Assembly: GCA_019685555.1 (NCBI GenBank)
Contig: JABFQN010000008.1
Location: 1 to 64,000, forward strand
Reading direction: 5' to 3'
Length of the DNA stretch: 64,000 nucleotides
Source: Candidatus Bathyarchaeota archaeon A05DMB-3
GTDB lineage: Archaea; Thermoproteota; Bathyarchaeia; Bathyarchaeales; Bathycorpusculaceae
Part shown: positions 59,466 through 64,000 of the stretch, piece after piece
How positions within the stretch are numbered: position 1 is the stretch's first letter
Layout of the letters: every line of letters begins with the position of its first letter
The notes under the pieces: model-generated
What the model saw: only the letters and a program-made list of their open reading frames with translations
What the model was told of the DNA's origin: nothing
Databases searched by the model: none
Made by a program: the position numbers and the translations under genes

Positions 59466-60157
59466 GCCTTGCCAAACTAAAGTCTCGCTTTTCTGTTGAA
59501 AAAGCGCACAAAATTCAACTGCAGCTGTCCAAACGCATTGTTTTTGAGGATAGACTGCCGAGGAAAATCCGTTACATTGCTGGTGTTGATGTAGCTTACA
59601 CAGACGACTTGTCTATAGGCGCAGTTGCTGTTTTGGACTACCGCAACTTAAACCTTATTGAAACTCAAACTGCCACTTGCAAAACCACTTTTCCCTATAT
59701 TCCAACACTACTATCATTTAGAGAACTTCCGTCAACAGTGCTGTGTATCAGAAAGCTAAAAACTCAGCCAGACCTTTTCTTGGTTGATGGACAAGGTTTT
59801 GCCCATCCATACCGCTGTGGCTTTGCAAGCCATCTTGGAATTGTTTTAGGCAAGCCGACGATAGGGGTTGCAAAAAGCAGATTGGTTGGCGAAGCCGAAG
59901 ATTTCAGCGGAAAAGATTTTGCTTATGTGAAGCATAAAGGGGAAATTGTAGGAGTTGTGGTTAAGGCTAAACCTGAGTGTAAGCCCGTTTATGTTAGTGT
60001 TGGGCACATGGTTTCGCTTGAAACAGCCATAAAAATCGTCAAACACTGCACCCGCTACAGCGGAATCCCAGAGCCTTTAAGAAAAGCCCATCAAACGGCA
60101 ACATCTAAGAAAAGGGAAATTCAATCTCCGCATTTAACTTCCCCCAAGCCAACCTAA
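59462..60157 (+). CDS. nfi: Endonuclease V
   Basis: Cuts DNA (or RNA) one base 3' of deoxyinosine or inosine. 231 residues. IAGVDVAYTDD holds the first catalytic Asp, PYIPTLLSFRELP is the wedge motif, and DLFLVDGQGFAHPYRCGFASHLG contains the next Asp and His; GVAKSRLVG follows. All active residues look intact. It overlaps the translin gene by four bases, so the two are translationally coupled. Confidence 0.94.
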   Translation: MSLAKLKSRFSVEKAHKIQLQLSKRIVFEDRLPRKIRYIAGVDVAYTDDLSIGAVAVLDYRNLNLIETQTATCKTTFPYIPTLLSFRELPSTVLCIRKLKTQPDLFLVDGQGFAHPYRCGFASHLGIVLGKPTIGVAKSRLVGEAEDFSGKDFAYVKHKGEIVGVVVKAKPECKPVYVSVGHMVSLETAIKIVKHCTRYSGIPEPLRKAHQTATSKKREIQSPHLTSPKPT

Positions 60158-60376
60158 TTGTCTTGAAAACCTAGTGAAGAACGTATTCTTAGAGGCTAAA
60201 CTAGAGAGGGAGGAGATAGAGAAAATAGTTGAATTTTCGGCACCATTTTCCTATTGTTTGCAAAACTTTAATTTCACAAAATAAGTGCGGATTTGCATAC
60301 TCAAGGGCGTTAAACGCGGAAATATTATATTCAGTCTGCAAAATAGAATAGCTGTTCCAGTGGATGTGTACGAAAT

Positions 60377-61084
60377 TTGCTTCACCCAAAACTTAGAGCC
60401 ATAGCTAACAAAATTCGCAATGAGGAACTGCGAAGAAAAGTTGTTAAGCTCCTTGAGAATCCAGTTTTTGAAGTTGATGGAAAAGTTTATTCAGGGTTGC
60501 CCCTTGACGTTTCGCCAGCCGGCTTGTCCCATCATCACTGTTATCCTGGCGGCTACATAGAGCATGTTGTCTCTACAACCAATCTTGCTTTGGCCTTGTG
60601 CAATTCTGTCGAAAAGGTTTACCATGGAAAGGTGAACCGCGACATTGTAATAGCGGGTATTTTGCTTCACGATATCTTCAAGCCAGTAACCTACACGGTG
60701 AATGAAAATGGAAGTTATGGCTCTACGGGCTTGGCTGATTACATGGACCATTTATCAATCGTCATAGCTGAGCTTGTGCGAAGAGGCTTTCCATTAGACC
60801 TTGTTCACGTGGTTTCCGCCCACCATGGAGACTACGGACCCATTAGGCCGCACACCATTGAGGCTTTGATTTGCCACTTGGCGGATTTGATGGATTCACG
60901 ACTAAACGGAGAAGTCTTAAATGCTGCAGCTTATTTGACTAGGAAGTCTGTTGGCGAAGAACTGAAGGGTTTAACTTCGAAAGAGGCTTTCGAAATCATC
61001 CATTCGAAGGCCGTCGAAGGCTGGAACGGTGTAGCAAAAACAATTGAAAAAATAAAAAGGAGAAGAGCTACACATAAAACTTAA
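60377..61084 (+). CDS. HD-domain phosphohydrolase
   Basis: 235 residues, TTG start. HHHCYPGGYIEHVVST gives an early His, ILLHDIFKP is the HD pair (about 95-96), VSAHHGDYGP is the HH pair and CHLADLMDSR the Asp. This His/Asp pattern resembles the 5'-nucleotidase/cyclic nucleotide class (KH-linked HD group). Substrate unknown. It is preceded by about 220 bases with no gene. Confidence 0.82.
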   Translation: MLHPKLRAIANKIRNEELRRKVVKLLENPVFEVDGKVYSGLPLDVSPAGLSHHHCYPGGYIEHVVSTTNLALALCNSVEKVYHGKVNRDIVIAGILLHDIFKPVTYTVNENGSYGSTGLADYMDHLSIVIAELVRRGFPLDLVHVVSAHHGDYGPIRPHTIEALICHLADLMDSRLNGEVLNAAAYLTRKSVGEELKGLTSKEAFEIIHSKAVEGWNGVAKTIEKIKRRRATHKT

Positions 61085-61121
61085 AAGTTGTTTGCACACG
61101 AAATTGAGTGGTGCCCCGAAA

Positions 61122-61448
61122 ATGGAGATAACATTTGAAGAGTTTCAGAAGCTAGACATGCGTGTTGGAAAAGTTTTGGAAGCAACTCAAATTCCAGGTT
61201 CACGAAACCTCATAAGAATGATTGTGGACTTTGGAACAGAGAAGAGGCAAGCTGTTGCTGGGCTTTTGCAGTGGTACAAGCCAGAAGACCTAGTGGGCAA
61301 AAAATACGCCTTCATCCTGAACCTTCAGCGAAGAAAGTTCATGGGTGTGGAGTCCCAATGCATGATTTTGGCAGCTGAAGATGACAAAGGAAACGTTGTG
61401 GCTTTAAAGCCAGAAAAAGACGTTGCAGAGGGAAGCAAAATTCACTAA
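61122..61448 (+). CDS. tRNA-binding (MetRS-C/Arc1p-like) OB-fold protein
   Basis: 108 residues from ATG 61122 (an earlier frame starts at 61092). EFQKLDMRVGKVLEATQIPG, IRMIVDFGTEKRQAVAGLLQWY and RRKFMGVESQCMILAAED are the EMAP/Trbp111 OB-fold hallmarks. Free-standing proteins of this type bind tRNA structure-specifically and dimerise; some replace the C-terminal domain of methionyl-tRNA synthetase. Confidence 0.9.
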   Translation: MEITFEEFQKLDMRVGKVLEATQIPGSRNLIRMIVDFGTEKRQAVAGLLQWYKPEDLVGKKYAFILNLQRRKFMGVESQCMILAAEDDKGNVVALKPEKDVAEGSKIH

Positions 61449-61453
61449 AGGCT

Positions 61454-62713
61454 TCAGCTTAACAATTTGTTTATTGCCTCAGCCTTTTCCTTGTTTTCTG
61501 CTAAGTATTCAATCATTTCTGGGCTTAGGTCAAGCCATTTCGCAAGTCCCGCAGCCATTTCCACGTTGTTTTTGAAGATTATCCGTAAATAGGGAAGAAC
61601 CTCTTTTGAAGCTCTTGTTGCTGAAATGTGGCATCTGCGCTTAACTTTGCGACCAATTTCTAACTGCATTGCGCGCTCGCCTTTCGACCTTGAAAGCATT
61701 TGTACTCGTCCTGGAAAGTGGAAAGGCGTCCACCCAGAAGGTTTTGTATTAACCCTTGCCATGGCTACGCCAGCAGTCATAAAATCAATTACATAACGTA
61801 CAAAACTCCAGTCTTGAGTGCTTCGTATCCTTCCACGGTAAACGTCAGCCATTGAAAGCGCATCCATAGCCCTTGCCAAATCATGAGGGTCGGTTAAGTG
61901 GGCTGGAACATTTTCATATATCCATTCAAAAAGCATGTCAATGTCGACGTCCGCCATGTTCACTGCGCGCTTCGCTCCTTCACATGTCCTTCCATATAAA
62001 ATCATCCGCAGAACTGTGAATATCGTTTCTTGTCTATCTCTGTAACCAAGCCATGATACATCATCATATGTTAGGTGCTTCTTGCCTTGCGCCAAAGCTT
62101 GCAAGTCGTTTACCGCTGAGCGGATGTCGCCCTCGGAACGTTGAGCTATAAACTTTAAAGCGTTTTCCTCAGCTTTTATGCCTTCTTTTAGGCATATAGC
62201 CTTCAAATGTTTTAGAACATCGGTTGACGATGGCTTTTTGAATTCTATTAATAGGCAGTAGTTGCGCAGGTTGATGAACCTCGGGTCGTAGGCGCTATTA
62301 GCAACGAGCACAATTGGACACTGAGCTGTTTTTATTATGTCCGTTATGGCTTTAACTCCGCCTTTGTCTGCTGTTCCAGTCAGCCCGTCAAGCTCGTCAA
62401 AGAGAATAATTCTCTTCGTGCCAAACAATGAACTATACTGGGAGGCTAGCCCGGCGAAACGTTTTACAGCCTCCTCTGTTCGATAATCGCTCGCGTTTTT
62501 CTCCACCAACTCCATTTTAAGGTCATTCGCCAAAGCCTCGACAGTAACGGTTTTTCCAATACCTGGCGGTCCATAGAGGAAGGCAGCCCTCTTTTTCGGA
62601 ATGCCCTTATTCCATGACTTTACCCATTCCACAAACTTTTGTATGGCTTCTCTATTTCCGACAACCTCTTTTAGGGTTTTAGGCTTGTACTTAACAGTCC
62701 ATGGGTGATACAC
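61454..62713 (-). CDS. rfcL: Replication factor C large subunit
   Basis: AAA+ subunit of the clamp loader. 419 residues. Walker A LYGPPGIGKT (about 46-55), Walker B LFDELDGL, sensor 1 VLVANSAYDPR and sensor 2 GDIRSAVNDL. The C-terminal collar domain ends at NKEKAEAINKLLS with no PCNA-interacting QxxLxxFF tail, and the protein is shorter than common archaeal RfcL (about 480). It follows rfcS with four bases between. Confidence 0.94.
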   Translation of the reverse strand: MYHPWTVKYKPKTLKEVVGNREAIQKFVEWVKSWNKGIPKKRAAFLYGPPGIGKTVTVEALANDLKMELVEKNASDYRTEEAVKRFAGLASQYSSLFGTKRIILFDELDGLTGTADKGGVKAITDIIKTAQCPIVLVANSAYDPRFINLRNYCLLIEFKKPSSTDVLKHLKAICLKEGIKAEENALKFIAQRSEGDIRSAVNDLQALAQGKKHLTYDDVSWLGYRDRQETIFTVLRMILYGRTCEGAKRAVNMADVDIDMLFEWIYENVPAHLTDPHDLARAMDALSMADVYRGRIRSTQDWSFVRYVIDFMTAGVAMARVNTKPSGWTPFHFPGRVQMLSRSKGERAMQLEIGRKVKRRCHISATRASKEVLPYLRIIFKNNVEMAAGLAKWLDLSPEMIEYLAENKEKAEAINKLLS

Positions 62714-62717
62714 TTTT

Positions 62718-63695
62718 TTACACCTTTTCGGCGCCTTTCATTTCATGTGCTGCTTCGACAAGTCTGGCTAGAAGCGCGCTTAACTGGACTTCTTCATCTG
62801 CCCCTTCAACAAGCCTATAATCTATTTCGCCAACTATGTCTGCTAGCTTTATCTTCCAAGGTTCTGGAATGGTTGTCCTAAAAATTTCTGTGTGGATTTG
62901 GCGGATTATGTCGCTTCCCGCCACGCCATATTTTTGAATCATGTCTCGGAGCTGTTTCCTCGCTTCAAGGAAGTTGCCCTTCATGGCGGTTTCAATCATT
63001 TTCTGCACATCAGCAGGGTTAGCTCTTCCAGCAATTGAATACACAATTTTCGCATCTATGAGCTTGCCAAGCGAGGCAGCAGCTTGCAGCGTGTTTATCG
63101 CCCTTCTTAAATCTCCGCCGCAAACTTCAAAGATGGCGTCTAACCCCTCCTCTGATAGGTTTATGTCCTCGTTCGCGGCTATGTACCTCAAATACTTGTC
63201 ATGCTCTTCCCGAGGCAAATATGTAAAGCGGAAAGGTGCACACCGCGACTGTATGGGCTCTATTATTTTGCCGCTGTAGTTTGCACAAAGTATGAAGCGG
63301 CAAGTTTCCGTGTAGCGCTCCATAGTCCTCCTTAAGGCTTGTTGAGCGTCAGCGGTCATGTTGTCCGCCTCGTCCAAAATCATTATTTTAAATGGAACCT
63401 CGCCTATAGAACGGATTCTTGCAAAGGTTTTGACGGTTTCACGTACAACATCTATGCCCCTCTCGTCGCTGGCGTTTAACTCCATAATGTGTTCCCGGTA
63501 TGCTTCACCATAAAGGTCCCGTGCCAAGCAAAGGGCAGCCGTCGTCTTTCCAGTTCCAGGCGGTCCAGCAAAAATACAGTGAGGCACATTTCTTGATTTG
63601 ACAAAGCTTTTCAGCCTCTCCACTATCTCTTTCTGGTTCACCATATCATCCAATGTTTTCGGTCTGTACTTTTCAGCCCACATCTCAAAACTCAA
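62718..63695 (-). CDS. rfcS: Replication factor C small subunit
   Basis: AAA+ ATPase; four copies plus RfcL load the PCNA clamp. 325 residues. Walker A FAGPPGTGKTTAA (about 42-54), DEAD in LDEADNMTADAQQ, the IQSRC arginine-finger motif and sensor 2 GGDLRRAINTLQ. Complete and typical. First gene of the rfc operon; the upstream 60 bases are AT-rich. Confidence 0.96.
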   Translation of the reverse strand: MSFEMWAEKYRPKTLDDMVNQKEIVERLKSFVKSRNVPHCIFAGPPGTGKTTAALCLARDLYGEAYREHIMELNASDERGIDVVRETVKTFARIRSIGEVPFKIMILDEADNMTADAQQALRRTMERYTETCRFILCANYSGKIIEPIQSRCAPFRFTYLPREEHDKYLRYIAANEDINLSEEGLDAIFEVCGGDLRRAINTLQAAASLGKLIDAKIVYSIAGRANPADVQKMIETAMKGNFLEARKQLRDMIQKYGVAGSDIIRQIHTEIFRTTIPEPWKIKLADIVGEIDYRLVEGADEEVQLSALLARLVEAAHEMKGAEKV

Positions 63696-63764
63696 GCAGA
63701 GAGCCTCCTACCCCTTCATAGGAAGAAACAATTAATAAATACTTGTTTAGCTTTCTAAACTGTT

Positions 63765-64000
63765 TTATTCTTGCGCTTCGATTTTTTCTTCTTTCTCAAG
63801 AAATCCTGTTAGGAAGATTGCGTATTCGCATGGGTGTTCGTTTTGGAGCAGGGACTTTATTATTTTTATTCTTCCCTTTTTACCGTGGCTTACACGTGAG
63901 ATGATGTATTCAATTGTCTTTTTACGGAGGCTGCACAGCCAAGTCTTTTGTCCGGTTTTTACAAGTTTGTAGTAGGGGCAGCTTTTGTATTTGAGGGTGA
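63765..64000 (-). CDS. C-terminal part of an unrecognised Cys-containing protein
   Basis: Open on the minus strand from the window edge to TAA at 63765-63767; the start lies beyond 64000. The visible 78 codons include CPYYKLVKTG, WLCSLRKKTIEYIISR and HPCEYAIFLTGFLEKEE. Three spaced Cys could bind metal. No family recognised. It is 70 bases upstream of rfcS in the same orientation. Confidence 0.5.
   Translation of the reverse strand, partial: TLKYKSCPYYKLVKTGQKTWLCSLRKKTIEYIISRVSHGKKGRIKIIKSLLQNEHPCEYAIFLTGFLEKEEKIEAQE

Overview
The window is archaeal. It encodes both clamp-loader subunits (RfcS, RfcL), RNA polymerase subunit P, Taw1 and a Trm5-type tRNA methyltransferase, a translin-family protein, an intron-containing tRNA-Thr, and many TATA-box promoters and TTG/GTG starts. 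The gene mix (full-length single-chain GMP synthase, Csa1-containing CRISPR adaptation module, zinc-ribbon tyrosine recombinases) fits a TACK-lineage archaeon, possibly Bathyarchaeia. That placement is inference; no marker here fixes it.

Layout. 0-19.7 kb is an accessory island. It starts at a tRNA-Thr gene with a tyrosine recombinase immediately downstream, and a 14-nt copy of the tRNA 3' end recurs at 19.70 kb. In between lie a UPF0175/PIN toxin-antitoxin pair, a complete type I CRISPR-Cas locus (cas6; a leftward effector operon small subunit-cas7-cas5-cas3-putative cas8; a leftward adaptation operon csa1-cas1-cas2-[UPF0175-PIN]-cas4; a four-repeat array), a HAD phosphatase, a primase/recombinase chimeric remnant, a PBECR/DUF2283 pair, an FAD oxidoreductase, small membrane proteins, and about 2 kb of largely non-coding, palindrome-rich DNA. 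19.7-24.2 kb carries an M20 peptidase, a coiled-coil membrane protein, RpiA and an M32 carboxypeptidase. 24.2-26.7 kb is a second decayed accessory patch with a frameshifted recombinase. 27-34.7 kb has a B12-radical SAM protein, glycosyltransferase, ABC-2 exporter, enolase-superfamily epimerase, methyltransferase and HD protein. 34.7-37 kb holds redox-complex fragments and small membrane proteins. 37-42.4 kb looks like an envelope-stress block (HtrA, MacB-like ABC system, small exported protein, winged-helix regulator) sharing an upstream DNA element. 42.5-64 kb is housekeeping: tRNA-Leu, Lrp, glutamine synthetase, GMP synthase, a sugar-nucleotide cluster, tRNA modification, RpoP, SHMT-like protein, endonuclease V and RFC.

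The most unusual signal is a family of 28-bp sites: two 11-bp inverted arms (consensus TGTTCYRTTAA and its complement) around an exactly 6-bp variable centre. Nine good copies lie almost entirely between genes at 3.2, 15.4, 16.6, 17.5, 17.8, 18.4, 24.4, 25.6 and 34.7 kb. This is the architecture of a tyrosine-recombinase core site (dif/Xer-like). Several genes or small gene sets sit singly between successive sites, like cassettes. Three of the sites lie within a roughly 200-bp conserved module, one copy of which is the upstream region of the recombinase pseudogene. I read this as a candidate Xer/dif-like cassette system in an archaeal chromosome next to a CRISPR-bearing island; operator palindromes are the main alternative.
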